Source: Spirulina subsalsa FACHB-351 (GTDB taxonomy: Bacteria > Cyanobacteriota > Cyanobacteriia > Cyanobacteriales > Spirulinaceae). From it: DNA of 45,813 nucleotides. The position numbers and the translations under genes are program-made. The stretch spans positions 1 to 45,813 of the forward strand of contig NZ_JAIHOM010000033.1 of assembly GCF_026130165.1 (NCBI RefSeq). Direction: 5' to 3'. The number at the start of each line of letters is the position of its first letter. The stretch's first letter is position 1. The notes under the pieces were generated by a model, which saw only the letters and a list, made by a program, of their open reading frames with translations, did no database searches and was not told the DNA's origin. Below, piece after piece: positions 25,329 through 33,795 of this stretch.

Positions 25329-25592
25329 TACGGGCTAAATGTTTTGATTCTAATTCAACCCGATACTTCAAGAATCAGTAATTATTCATAGGAGAGCAAA
25401 TTCTAGAGGGCGTTTAAATTTTAGACGCACTTGAACGGGTAAGTTAGGGGAATCACTGGTCGGTTTGTTTTTCCGTTCTACTTCCCCATTTTACAGTTAC
25501 CACTTAATTATGTCAAGCATCTAAAATAGGGTAACAGAGATTGTTTAGTCAAAGTTTAACTAAATTAGCATTTGAGCGCTTGCCTCATTCAT
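25329..25592. other. Intergenic region, no feature recognised
   Basis: 264 bp, AT-rich, between the Ser/Thr kinase stop and the glycosyltransferase start. It probably holds the promoter of the glycan gene pair. Confidence 0.3.
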
Positions 25593-27569
25593 CTAACGTC
25601 TAGTTTCTTCTAAAAACCGATTAATTTCCAATATTAATATTTCTTTTTCATCTTGTTTAAGCCAACTGCCAAAAAGATAATGATGATTTTTGCTATCTAA
25701 AGCACAAGCTTTAACAGGTTGTTCATTAACCGTCATAGTGGTATTACTTAAACTGGCGTGTTGTAATTCCTCAGTTTTCCCTTTAATGTGATGACTCCAA
25801 CTGCCATATTGCCAAGATAAATGAAAAGTTTCGGGATTAATCTCTAGGTGAAATGAGCCAAACGTTGACCAAAATAAATTACTCCGTATAACAGCTAAGG
25901 GAATCAGAATAAAGGGAATCAGAATAAATAGAAAAATAGGAAAGCTCAAAAATAGCAGAACCGCCATAAAAATCAACCAGAAACCAGTTTGTTCCCGAGG
26001 AATTAAACTGGGAACATCAATGGTCAGGCGATCTTGAGTTTTAGTGAGTTGAATCCGACTATATTCTAAAACATTTGAACTAAAACCAACGGATGAACTC
26101 GATTTGACTAAGTTCACTTTAGAACCTTGACTTTCTGGGCGTAGATTTTTAGCTTTAACGTCCCTTAAAAAGCTTTTTAACTCTTCTGCTAACCATTCTT
26201 TTTCTGCTAGGTCTAACCCTTCGGCAATTTTTTGTTTTAACGGTTTGTTGTATAATCGTTTGATACCGAAACTTTTAATATATAAACGCCCCAATCGCTT
26301 TGAACAGTTAAGGGATAAAGATGATAGATGGGGAATGGCTGGATCTGATTCCCGTTCAATTTCTAAAAACTCGGTATTGCCTTCAATAACTTCATTAAAC
26401 AATAATAACTGACGACGAAATTGGAAGCGGTTGCGATTAATCTTGAGTAAAGTATTATCTCCTTTAAGGCTACGAAAACTCACCCATAATGCGCAACTTA
26501 TACCCCAAGCAGGCAAGATAAAGCAGAGGAATAAGAAAATGAACTCGCCCAATCCCCAAGACTCGCCCAAGATGGCTAATACCAATATAATGGAGGCGGG
26601 GATGGTCCAGCCCACATAGAGCAAAAATAATAAACCACTGCCCAAGTTCCAAGGGTTTCCCGGAATATAAAGTTTTAACAGGTCGGGGGTTTTTTGTAGA
26701 AAGACTTCATTAATAGATTTAGGGATATTTTGTTCTGTTGTTGTGCGAGTAATGGGTAATTTATCCACTAACGCTTTTTGAGCAGAAACGGCTTCCCTAA
26801 AACGATCTTCTAGGGCAGGTTCAATCATTTTATCCAGCCAACGGCCAAAGGAATCGGACACTGTGATGGCGGAACGAAAATCAATTTTCATCCGCTTTTC
26901 AGGTAAATCGGCGGGGATTTTACGAGTGAGCAGATACACTAAGGTGGTGCCTAAACCGTATAAATCGGAAGCGTAGGTGGTTTGTCCGCGAAATTGTTCC
27001 GGGGCCATATAGCCAAAGGTGCCGACTAGAGTTCCCCCGCGACTGATGGTTTTGCGGTAGACTTCTTGCACTGCACCAAAGTCTACTAAGATGATGCGGC
27101 CGTCTTTACTTTGGATGAGGTTTTGGGGTTTAATATCGCGGTGGATGACTGGGGGATTGAGGGTGTGTAGGTAGGTGAGGATTTCGAGGACTTGGAGTGC
27201 GATCGCCTTAACTTCATCTTCTGTGGGTTTCCATCCCTGCTCAATCAAGGCTTCTAGGGATGATCCTTCCACTAATTCCTGCACTAAATAAAAGCGACGG
27301 TCTTCCGGTGTATCGACTTGGAAGTATTCAATATAATTGGGAATATTGGGGTGGGTGAGGGTGGCTAAGACTCGCGCTTCCCGTTCAAATAGTTCTAAGG
27401 TCTTCCATTCTGAGGCTTGACGCAAGGATACCACCTTAATGGCTACCCGTTGGGATGTATTCACATCTACGGCCGCGTAGGTAGTTCCCATTGACCCCTG
27501 ACCCAAGACGGTGACGATTTGATAGTGATCGCGGATCATTTCGCCTTGGCCATGTAAACCCTGCATCAT
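25593..27569 (-). CDS. Membrane-associated Ser/Thr protein kinase (Hanks type)
   Basis: 658 residues. The kinase domain spans about 15-275: glycine loop VLGQGSMGTTYAAVD, catalytic K45 in VAIKVV, HRDIKPQN with D145, DFGAVQE (163-169), and GTFGYMAPEQF as the activation/APE region. The C-terminal half has hydrophobic hairpins near 305-360 and 535-570 and beta-rich parts (LSLNCSKRLGRLY; FSSNVLEYS), so it is membrane-bound with extra domains of unknown function. A good AAGGAG-like site lies 11 nt before the ATG. It is divergent from the O-methyltransferase gene; the 52-bp spacer must hold both promoters. The substrate is unknown. Confidence 0.93.
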   Translation of the reverse strand: MMQGLHGQGEMIRDHYQIVTVLGQGSMGTTYAAVDVNTSQRVAIKVVSLRQASEWKTLELFEREARVLATLTHPNIPNYIEYFQVDTPEDRRFYLVQELVEGSSLEALIEQGWKPTEDEVKAIALQVLEILTYLHTLNPPVIHRDIKPQNLIQSKDGRIILVDFGAVQEVYRKTISRGGTLVGTFGYMAPEQFRGQTTYASDLYGLGTTLVYLLTRKIPADLPEKRMKIDFRSAITVSDSFGRWLDKMIEPALEDRFREAVSAQKALVDKLPITRTTTEQNIPKSINEVFLQKTPDLLKLYIPGNPWNLGSGLLFLLYVGWTIPASIILVLAILGESWGLGEFIFLFLCFILPAWGISCALWVSFRSLKGDNTLLKINRNRFQFRRQLLLFNEVIEGNTEFLEIERESDPAIPHLSSLSLNCSKRLGRLYIKSFGIKRLYNKPLKQKIAEGLDLAEKEWLAEELKSFLRDVKAKNLRPESQGSKVNLVKSSSSVGFSSNVLEYSRIQLTKTQDRLTIDVPSLIPREQTGFWLIFMAVLLFLSFPIFLFILIPFILIPLAVIRSNLFWSTFGSFHLEINPETFHLSWQYGSWSHHIKGKTEELQHASLSNTTMTVNEQPVKACALDSKNHHYLFGSWLKQDEKEILILEINRFLEETRR

Positions 27570-27621
27570 AATAGTTTATTCTCCTTGGGAGGGGCAAATG
27601 TAGTTACTTCTATTTTAAGCA

Positions 27622-28284
27622 ATGACTCGAAAAACTCTAGGACTCGACGAGTCCCTTTATAACTATTTACTAACCGTTTCCCTCCGTGAACCGGATATTT
27701 TAAGCCAACTCCGGCAAGAAACCGCCCAGTTGCCCATGGCACAGATGCAAATTGCCCCAGAACAAGGGCAATTCATGGCCTTATTAGTCCAACTGATTGG
27801 CGCAAAGAAAACCTTAGAGGTGGGAGTCTTTACTGGATATAGTTCCCTCGTTGTCGCCTTGGCCCTACCCGAAGACGGCCACCTCATCGCCTGTGATGTC
27901 AGCGTCGAATATACCACCATGGCTCAACGGTACTGGCAAAAGGCCGGAGTCGCCCATAAAATCGACCTTCAGTTAGCCCCGGCTTTAGACACCTTAGACC
28001 AACTCCTCGCCCAAGGAGAAGCCGAAACCTTTGATTTTGCCTTTATTGATGCCGACAAGAGCAACTATGTCAACTATTACGAGTGCTGTCTAAAACTCCT
28101 GCGACCGGGGGGCTTAATGGTGGTGGACAATGTGTTATGGTCAGGACGAGTGGCGAATCCCGAAGTCCAAGATAATCGCACTAATGCCATTCGCGCTTTT
28201 AATCGTCACGTTCACCAAGATTCTAGAGTAGCGTTGAGTTTAATTCCCCTGGCCGATGGTTTAACCCTTGTGCGCAAATTGTAA
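27622..28284 (+). CDS. SAM-dependent O-methyltransferase (caffeoyl-CoA OMT-like, class I)
   Basis: 220 residues. The SAM-binding loop is LEVGVFTGYSS (65-75); CDVSVEYTTMAQRYW follows; the metal and catalytic acidic residues are in FIDADKSNYVNYYE (D143, D145) and VVDNVLWSGRV. This is the divalent-cation-dependent family 3 O-methyltransferase group that methylates catechol-like substrates; in cyanobacteria it may act on small metabolites. Nothing adjacent suggests a pathway. Complete, of the usual length. Confidence 0.92.
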   Translation: MTRKTLGLDESLYNYLLTVSLREPDILSQLRQETAQLPMAQMQIAPEQGQFMALLVQLIGAKKTLEVGVFTGYSSLVVALALPEDGHLIACDVSVEYTTMAQRYWQKAGVAHKIDLQLAPALDTLDQLLAQGEAETFDFAFIDADKSNYVNYYECCLKLLRPGGLMVVDNVLWSGRVANPEVQDNRTNAIRAFNRHVHQDSRVALSLIPLADGLTLVRKL

Positions 28285-28500
28285 GGGACTGGTGCGATCG
28301 CGAAAGCCGTATCATATAGATCATGGGGCAGGGTTGCGATCGCGGCATTCAACAGAGCATCCCTGTTCCTTAAAACATTACCTCTTGTTCCTCATTATTC
28401 CAGAAACAGCTGCTATATCTGGTGACATCTGGGCTTTTGACTATTGCCAATTTAGTCGAGAAGTGGTACCCAGAATCGGTCAAAGACTCATTACGGACAG

Positions 28501-29757
28501 ATGAAGATCAAACCAGAGCATTCAACCTTAAGGGTATGTGGACTCACCCCAGAACAAGGGAGATGGTTGCTCATTCCGGCCGGAATGACTGTTCTCCTCT
28601 GTTTGGGTACTGTTTACTCTTGGAGTGTCTTCCGGAAACCCCTAGAAGATGAACTCAGTATCAGTGCCACGCAAAGTTTATTACCCTATACCATCGCCCT
28701 CCTGTTTTACGCCCTACTGATGCCCATTGCTGGGTTTTATATCCCCCGTTTAGGCGCACGAAGGATGATTATGCTGGGCGGTCTGATTGTGGGATTTGGA
28801 TATATCTGCTCTAGTTTTGCCCACAATATTCTCACCCTCACCTTGACCTATGGCATGATTACGGGAACCGGAGTCGGGATTACCTATGGGGTGCCGATGG
28901 CAGTAGTAGCCCGGTGGTTTCCCGATAAAAAGGGATTGGCTGTGGGGCTAACGATTATTGGTTTTGGGTTATCGCCTTTAGTGACGGCACCATTAGCCAA
29001 AAATTTAATTGATGCTTATCAGGTCAGACCTACCTTACTGATTTTCGGCATAGTTTTCACGCTGATTATTCTCTTGATGACCATTGTCCTGAAATTCCCT
29101 CCAGTGGATTGGCAACCCAAGGAAAAAACATCGGCTAGCACTGTCACGTCTAGGACGGTGACTTATCCCAAGACATTATGGAAAAGTCGCTCTTTTTATG
29201 GGTTGTGGGTCTGTTATATGATCGGGACTTTTGTGGGGTTAAGTGCTATCGGGATTTCTAGTCCGGTGGGGGAAGAAATTATCAAAATTGACCCCGGAGT
29301 GGCCGCTACCAGTGTGTCGTTATTTGCCCTGTTTAATGGGGTGAGTCGTCCTCTATTTGGCTGGTTAAGCGATCGCTTTAAACCCCGTTATATTGCGATC
29401 GCCGCCTATACCTTAATCTTGATCGCCTGTATCCTGATGGTCAATGCACAGGAAGGGCAAGTTATAACCTATCTCGTCGCCTTCTGTTTATTTTGGTTCT
29501 GTCTCGGCGGATGGCTCGCCCTCGCCCCCACTACCACCTTACGCCTATTCCGACCGGAAGACTACGCCCAAAATTACGGCATCGTCTTCACCGCTTATGG
29601 AATTGGGGCATTATTGGGAACCTTAGTCGCAGGCAGTATCCGGGATTGGTTTGGCAGTTATACCTATGCCTTTTATCCTATGGGAGGAGTAGCCATCTTA
29701 GGAATCATCCTAGCCAGTTTTTGGCTCAAGCGCGATCGCCCCATAGAAACCTCCTAA
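28501..29757 (+). CDS. MFS transporter, OFA (oxalate/formate antiporter) family
   Basis: 418 residues, 12 predicted membrane helices. The N-terminal segment (GTVYSWSVFRKPLEDEL) and helices such as GTGVGITYGVPMAVVARWFPDKKGLAVGLTIIGFGLSPL, then FGWLSDRFKPRYIAI, are the family signatures of the OFA subgroup of the major facilitator superfamily. It exchanges small carboxylates; the substrate here is not known. Start ATG 28501. The preceding 216 bp contain a HIP1 site and no terminator that I can see. Confidence 0.9.
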   Translation: MKIKPEHSTLRVCGLTPEQGRWLLIPAGMTVLLCLGTVYSWSVFRKPLEDELSISATQSLLPYTIALLFYALLMPIAGFYIPRLGARRMIMLGGLIVGFGYICSSFAHNILTLTLTYGMITGTGVGITYGVPMAVVARWFPDKKGLAVGLTIIGFGLSPLVTAPLAKNLIDAYQVRPTLLIFGIVFTLIILLMTIVLKFPPVDWQPKEKTSASTVTSRTVTYPKTLWKSRSFYGLWVCYMIGTFVGLSAIGISSPVGEEIIKIDPGVAATSVSLFALFNGVSRPLFGWLSDRFKPRYIAIAAYTLILIACILMVNAQEGQVITYLVAFCLFWFCLGGWLALAPTTTLRLFRPEDYAQNYGIVFTAYGIGALLGTLVAGSIRDWFGSYTYAFYPMGGVAILGIILASFWLKRDRPIETS

Positions 29758-29764
29758 ATCAGTG

Positions 29765-29789
29765 TGGTAGGGGGAATTCACCCCTACCA
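29765..29789. terminator. Hairpin between convergent genes
   Basis: TGGTAGGGG/CCCCTACCA (29765-29773 and 29781-29789) with loop GAATTCA, 8 bp after the MFS stop and just before the end of the STAS gene. There is only a weak T-run, but position and symmetry suit a two-way terminator. Confidence 0.6.
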
Positions 29790-29794
29790 TCGTT

Positions 29795-30160
29795 TCACCT
29801 CTCCTCCTCCCATTCCAACAACGCCATCGGCATTAAACGCTTTAAATTTGTCAAAGAACTTTCCTGCCAAGTCACCTCCTTAGATCCCTTCAAAACCACC
29901 CGCATCGTCTTACGATTACGCACCTGAATAATAAACTTAGATAACACTCGAATTCCGGCACTATTCAGCAATTTTAACCCTCTTAAATCCAACGTAATTT
30001 GACTCGGTTCTTCCCCCATAATCTCCGTTAACAAATCCTCCAACGGACCATAAGCCTGCATCCCCATATTCCGCATTGTACCCTGACAATTCACCGTCAC
30101 CGTGGCCGGATCATAACTAATCAGATAACTCTCTCCCTGAATTTGCTTACTATCCATCAT
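29795..30160 (-). CDS. STAS-domain protein (anti-sigma factor antagonist type)
   Basis: 121 residues. A single STAS fold: TVTVNCQGTMRNMGM, TLDLRGLKLLNSAGIRVLSKFI, and a basic beta strand before a C-terminal helix. The conserved phosphorylatable serine sits at Ser67 in LLNSAGI, as in SpoIIAA/RsbV-like proteins, whose dephosphorylated form binds the anti-sigma kinase. It is the last gene of the minus-strand regulatory cluster, 270 bp after the GHKL gene; a 150-bp inverted-repeat segment lies between them, so it may have its own promoter. Confidence 0.85.
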   Translation of the reverse strand: MMDSKQIQGESYLISYDPATVTVNCQGTMRNMGMQAYGPLEDLLTEIMGEEPSQITLDLRGLKLLNSAGIRVLSKFIIQVRNRKTMRVVLKGSKEVTWQESSLTNLKRLMPMALLEWEEER

Positions 30161-30193
30161 CTTTGAGTATTTATACAGATTTTCCCGTCATGC

Positions 30194-30345
30194 TATAGCG
30201 TTTCCAAATCATTGATGAACTCTCAGAGAAGTTTCTCATAATACTTCAAGCTCCTTGTAAACCTTGTATACTGTTCCCTGTTTCCAGATCCGGTGTTCCC
30301 TTTGCTTTCCCTTGTGGATTACAAAACTCAAATGGGAACGCTATA
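30194..30345. repeat. 152-bp segment with near-perfect 12-bp terminal inverted repeats
   Basis: TATAGCGTTTCC (30194-30205) and GGGAACGCTATA (30334-30345) are inverted with one mismatch. They lie between the STAS and GHKL genes. There is no ORF that resembles a protein. Possibly a small MITE; the boundary and family are unknown. Confidence 0.4.
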
Positions 30346-30430
30346 TTTGTCATATTTGGGGGACTTTAACCCATATTATAGGAGTAATTCATCAATTACC
30401 CCACCACAATCTATTGAGGACTGCTATAGA

Positions 30431-31060
30431 TTAGAATCTCCTCCCCTCAACCTCTCTTTCCCCATATTTATACTCCAGTTGAACCATCGTCGTAGCCATC
30501 GCCACAAAGGGATCTTGCTGAATTGTCTCCAACTTCCATCCTAACTTAGCCGCGTAGTCATTTTTCATACTAATCAGACCAATTCCGGGAGCAGTATCTC
30601 CCTCAACACTACGTTCCAGTTGCTGCATATAAAAATCATCCGGCTCTATGGTCAAAATATCATCAATAAAACCCCGTAATTTTTGATAGTGAGAAGCATC
30701 AACACTATTTTGTACATTCAAAACAATAATCAGTCCATTATCCTCCAACGTATGGACTCCAAACTTAATCGGACAATTGGACTTCATATCATTGAATTTC
30801 ATCGCATTTTCCAGTAGCTCATTGGCAATATAATTAACCGATTCTTTGATCTTTCGCTCAATTCTATGATTCTCCGTTTTGCTGCGATCAAAAGGTAAGA
30901 ACGTGACCAAATAATCCGCCACAAAATTAGCCGATAAACCGTTATTTTTCCAGCGTCTTTGAATGGGAATCGAACTGGGAGAAAAACCGAGAACTAAAAA
31001 CTCACAGTAATCCTCGACTAAATTATCAATAAATTCGCCAAAAGTATCAATTTGATTCAT
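30431..31060 (-). CDS. GHKL ATPase-fold regulator (anti-sigma-kinase-like, slr1658-type)
   Basis: 209 residues. A GHKL N-box is visible: NYIANELLENAMKFND (E81, N85), and a G2-like segment APGIGLISMKND near 157-168. The first glycine box is replaced (LNVQNSVDAS, where typical kinases have DxGxG), so ATP binding may be weak or changed. It resembles the RsbW/SpoIIAB-like proteins that pair with STAS partners, and similar proteins sit next to STAS genes in other cyanobacteria. It is 4 nt downstream of the SpoIIE phosphatase gene on the same strand, so co-translated and likely its functional partner. Confidence 0.8.
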   Translation of the reverse strand: MNQIDTFGEFIDNLVEDYCEFLVLGFSPSSIPIQRRWKNNGLSANFVADYLVTFLPFDRSKTENHRIERKIKESVNYIANELLENAMKFNDMKSNCPIKFGVHTLEDNGLIIVLNVQNSVDASHYQKLRGFIDDILTIEPDDFYMQQLERSVEGDTAPGIGLISMKNDYAAKLGWKLETIQQDPFVAMATTMVQLEYKYGEREVEGRRF

Positions 31061-31064
31061 AGAA

Positions 31065-32804
31065 TTATACTCGTTTCATCACAATCAAAGTAATATCATC
31101 ATTTAGTTTTTGTCCTTCTAGATGACTGTGTACATCTTCGATGACAGCTTGTTGAATAGCAGATGCCGTTAAATGATGGTGTTGTTGAATCACCCGGCAT
31201 AGCTGCTCGAAACCATAAAGTTCCTCCTTCCCATTTTCCGCCTCAACAATTCCATCTGTATATAACACCAGTGTATCCCCAAATTCAAGCCCTACAGTAT
31301 GAGTATTAAATAAATTATCAATGTCTTGTTCAAAACCAATATAAAACCCTAAGTATAGAGTTTCAATGGGTTCAAGTTCCCCGGTATTTCGTACAATAAT
31401 CACTCGTTCATGTTGACCACTAATCTTTAGAATACCCTCCTGATAGTCCAGTAAACATAACGTTAAGTGACGATCTAAATTCATTCGTTCCACATTAGCG
31501 TAAATGGCTTGGTTGAGAATCTGTAAAATTCGCACTAAGCTAGTTTCGTCTGCTTCGCATAATGTCCGAATGGCCGTCTGTACCATCAACATTAAAATTC
31601 CACTTTCTAAACCATGTCCAGTCACATCACCAATGCCAATTCTTACCCCTTTTTCTGTGCAGACAATATCATAATAATCTCCCCCCACTTCATCCGTAGG
31701 CTGCATGAATCCCACAATATCCAATCCCGAAATATTCAATTCTTCAACTTTCGGCAAAATCATTTGTTGCAACCGACGAGCCACTTCTAACTCTGTACTC
31801 AGTCGCACATTTTCCGCTTTAAGCTGCTCATTTAGCCGAGTAATTTGTTGATTTGCTTCGGTAATTTTAGTCAAATAAAGACTTTCTTGATCTCGTAAGT
31901 ATTTCTTCTCTAAGCAAGCCCCAATTCTTGCTTTTAAAAGGGTTTGATTAAAGGGTTTAGGTAAGTAATCCTCCGCACCCATTTCAATACATTTTACAAC
32001 ACTGTCTAACTCATCGAGTGCCGAAATCATAATGACTGGAGTATGCCGCCATTCACTTTTAGACCACCATTCTAAGACCTGATAGCCGTTCATTTCTGGC
32101 ATAATTAAATCTAAAAGGATTAGGTCATAATTTCCCGTTTTAATGCACTGAATGGCTTGTTTTCCATTCGCTACTGTTGTCACATGATAGCCCTGTTCAA
32201 CAATTTTACGCGCTAATAACTCACAATTATTTTCATTGTCATCTACCACCAAAATATTGGCTGTCTCTTGGGAAATATTAGATTCAGAGACAGAATTAAA
32301 AAGGTTAACTGTAACAGCTTGAATGTTTTGGGATGTTGTGAGATTTAAACCCTTTAACCTTAAATCAGGAACAGTTTCAATTAACCCAGATAATGCTTCA
32401 ACGGCAGTTAAAATCTTTTCAACATCCCCGATTAACTCATCGGGAACAGTTGTGATAATTTCTTGACAAGTTTCTTGAACCTTTAACGCTAAAGGCAATA
32501 ACTGTAAAGATAACTCTTGATGGATTCTAGTTTGCTCTGTTCCCGGATTCGGGTTAGAGTCTGGATCAGATTCCGGGGTAAGGGGTATTAGACTAGAGGG
32601 CAGTATCTGCTTTAATCGTTCTAATAACTGATAGCCTTGTGTTTGTAAATGTTGTATCTTTTCGGACAACAAAATACTATTTATTTCCTCAAAGTCTGCC
32701 AACTCTTCACCCAGTAACTCACTATAGCCAATAATGCTATTAATCGGATTACTGAGTTCATGCCTGAGCAGCGAATACCAAGAAGCTTGAGGAGGATCTG
32801 TCAT
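31065..32804 (-). CDS. SpoIIE-type (PP2C) serine phosphatase with DHp-like and receiver domains
   Basis: 579 residues. An N-terminal DHp-like part (about 8-150) has His15 in LLRHELSNPINSIIGYSELL but no HATPase domain. A receiver (about 182-300) has D232 in LILLDLIMPEMNG and the acidic pair VVDDNENN. A coiled coil (300-345) follows, then the PP2C/SpoIIE domain (about 360-579) with DEVGGDYYDI, GDVTGHGLES (D393), YTDGIVEAEN and LNDDITLIV. It should dephosphorylate a STAS-type antagonist. Its DHp part is a full-length relative of the next upstream gene. It is separated from that gene by 50 bp and from the GHKL gene by 4. Confidence 0.92.
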   Translation of the reverse strand: MTDPPQASWYSLLRHELSNPINSIIGYSELLGEELADFEEINSILLSEKIQHLQTQGYQLLERLKQILPSSLIPLTPESDPDSNPNPGTEQTRIHQELSLQLLPLALKVQETCQEIITTVPDELIGDVEKILTAVEALSGLIETVPDLRLKGLNLTTSQNIQAVTVNLFNSVSESNISQETANILVVDDNENNCELLARKIVEQGYHVTTVANGKQAIQCIKTGNYDLILLDLIMPEMNGYQVLEWWSKSEWRHTPVIMISALDELDSVVKCIEMGAEDYLPKPFNQTLLKARIGACLEKKYLRDQESLYLTKITEANQQITRLNEQLKAENVRLSTELEVARRLQQMILPKVEELNISGLDIVGFMQPTDEVGGDYYDIVCTEKGVRIGIGDVTGHGLESGILMLMVQTAIRTLCEADETSLVRILQILNQAIYANVERMNLDRHLTLCLLDYQEGILKISGQHERVIIVRNTGELEPIETLYLGFYIGFEQDIDNLFNTHTVGLEFGDTLVLYTDGIVEAENGKEELYGFEQLCRVIQQHHHLTASAIQQAVIEDVHSHLEGQKLNDDITLIVMKRV

Positions 32805-32854
32805 TAGATTTACACTATTATCAGGCTTAAAATTTGAGCGTTAAAACTTGATCC

Positions 32855-33301
32855 TCAAACTTTAAGGCTTAGAATTTCACTTTCCAGAAATAGGCTCAGA
32901 TTATTAATTAAATTGACAATCCGTTGAGCAGAACTGGCAATTTTTTGCAAGTCTGCCACGAAATCAGGAGGTATCCCTTCAGAAACTTGGGAAGCAATTC
33001 TCTGTATGGCATAAACGGAGCTAAACAGGGCAAAGGCTAAGGTAATGCGAGTTTCTAGGATAATCTTAGGATTACATTCGATCTCTGCTCCGTTATAGGG
33101 CAGAGTCATCTTCACTTGACAGGACAGTTGTTCTCCATAAGCTTTGATTTGCTCAATTTCAGCCACAATCCAAGTGAGATCCTCCTCTTGTTCGTATTGG
33201 AAGTCGTCTAACAATAAACTACTATACCCGATAATGGTATTGATGGCGTTGTTCAGTTCATGTCTAATTAAAGATTGCCAAGATTTGCCAGAGTTGTTCA
33301 T
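32855..33301 (-). CDS. Stand-alone DHp (HisKA-like) protein without ATPase domain
   Basis: 148 residues. SLIRHELNNAINTIIGYSSLLLDD (His14) is a HisKA-type phosphoacceptor helix; the rest is helical (about 75-140) and contains no N, G1 or F boxes. The whole protein aligns by eye with residues 8-150 of the SpoIIE phosphatase encoded just downstream, so the two arose by duplication. A likely role is a histidine phosphotransferase like Spo0B; this is inference. It lies in the middle of a string of relay genes, 62 bp after the response regulator. Confidence 0.8.
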   Translation of the reverse strand: MNNSGKSWQSLIRHELNNAINTIIGYSSLLLDDFQYEQEEDLTWIVAEIEQIKAYGEQLSCQVKMTLPYNGAEIECNPKIILETRITLAFALFSSVYAIQRIASQVSEGIPPDFVADLQKIASSAQRIVNLINNLSLFLESEILSLKV

Positions 33302-33363
33302 AAGAAAAAGAGATTCAAAAAGGGGTCAAAGTTACGAAAAATAATCTATCTGGAGAGAAAATG

Positions 33364-33741
33364 TTAGCGGGAGGAAACCGTTGACAGTAGGGCTTCAATT
33401 TTGGTCAATAAGCGGGGGAGTTCGATGGGTTTGGTATCATAGTCATCACAGCCTGCGGCTAGGGAGCGCTCGCGATCGCCAGACATGGCATGGGCTGTCA
33501 GGGCAATAATAGGAATCTGGGCGGTTTGGGGATGGGTTTTCAGTTGTCGGGTGGCTTCTAAGCCATCTAATACAGGTAAGCTAATGTCCATCAAGATTAA
33601 ATCGGGTTGTTCAGCATGACTAATATTAATTCCCTCTTCTCCATCTACAGCAACCACAACGTCGTAGCCTTTGCGTTTCAAGCGACGGGAAAGCATATCC
33701 CGATTCATTTCGTTATCTTCGACTAAGAGTAATTTAGGCAT
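33364..33741 (-). CDS. Single-domain response regulator (receiver only)
   Basis: 125 residues, one receiver domain. Phospho-acceptor D52 (LILMDISLPVLDG), acidic pocket E8-D9 (LLLVEDNEMNRD), T/S switch ALTAHAMSGDR, and K in DDYDTKPIEL. This is the CheY/DivK-like form of cyanobacterial hybrid systems and it has no output domain. It follows the hybrid kinase by 54 bp and is probably its direct or relay partner. Confidence 0.94.
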   Translation of the reverse strand: MPKLLLVEDNEMNRDMLSRRLKRKGYDVVVAVDGEEGINISHAEQPDLILMDISLPVLDGLEATRQLKTHPQTAQIPIIALTAHAMSGDRERSLAAGCDDYDTKPIELPRLLTKIEALLSTVSSR

Positions 33742-33795
33742 GGTATTTTAAAGGATTAACGGTTAAAAGAAAGGATTGTTTAACTTGACCAGCCT

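Noticed and set aside
30293-30544. 83-codon plus-strand ORF across the GHKL gene 3' end
   Set aside because: Partly antisense to the GHKL gene and partly inside the inverted-repeat segment; no domain or ribosome-binding site.
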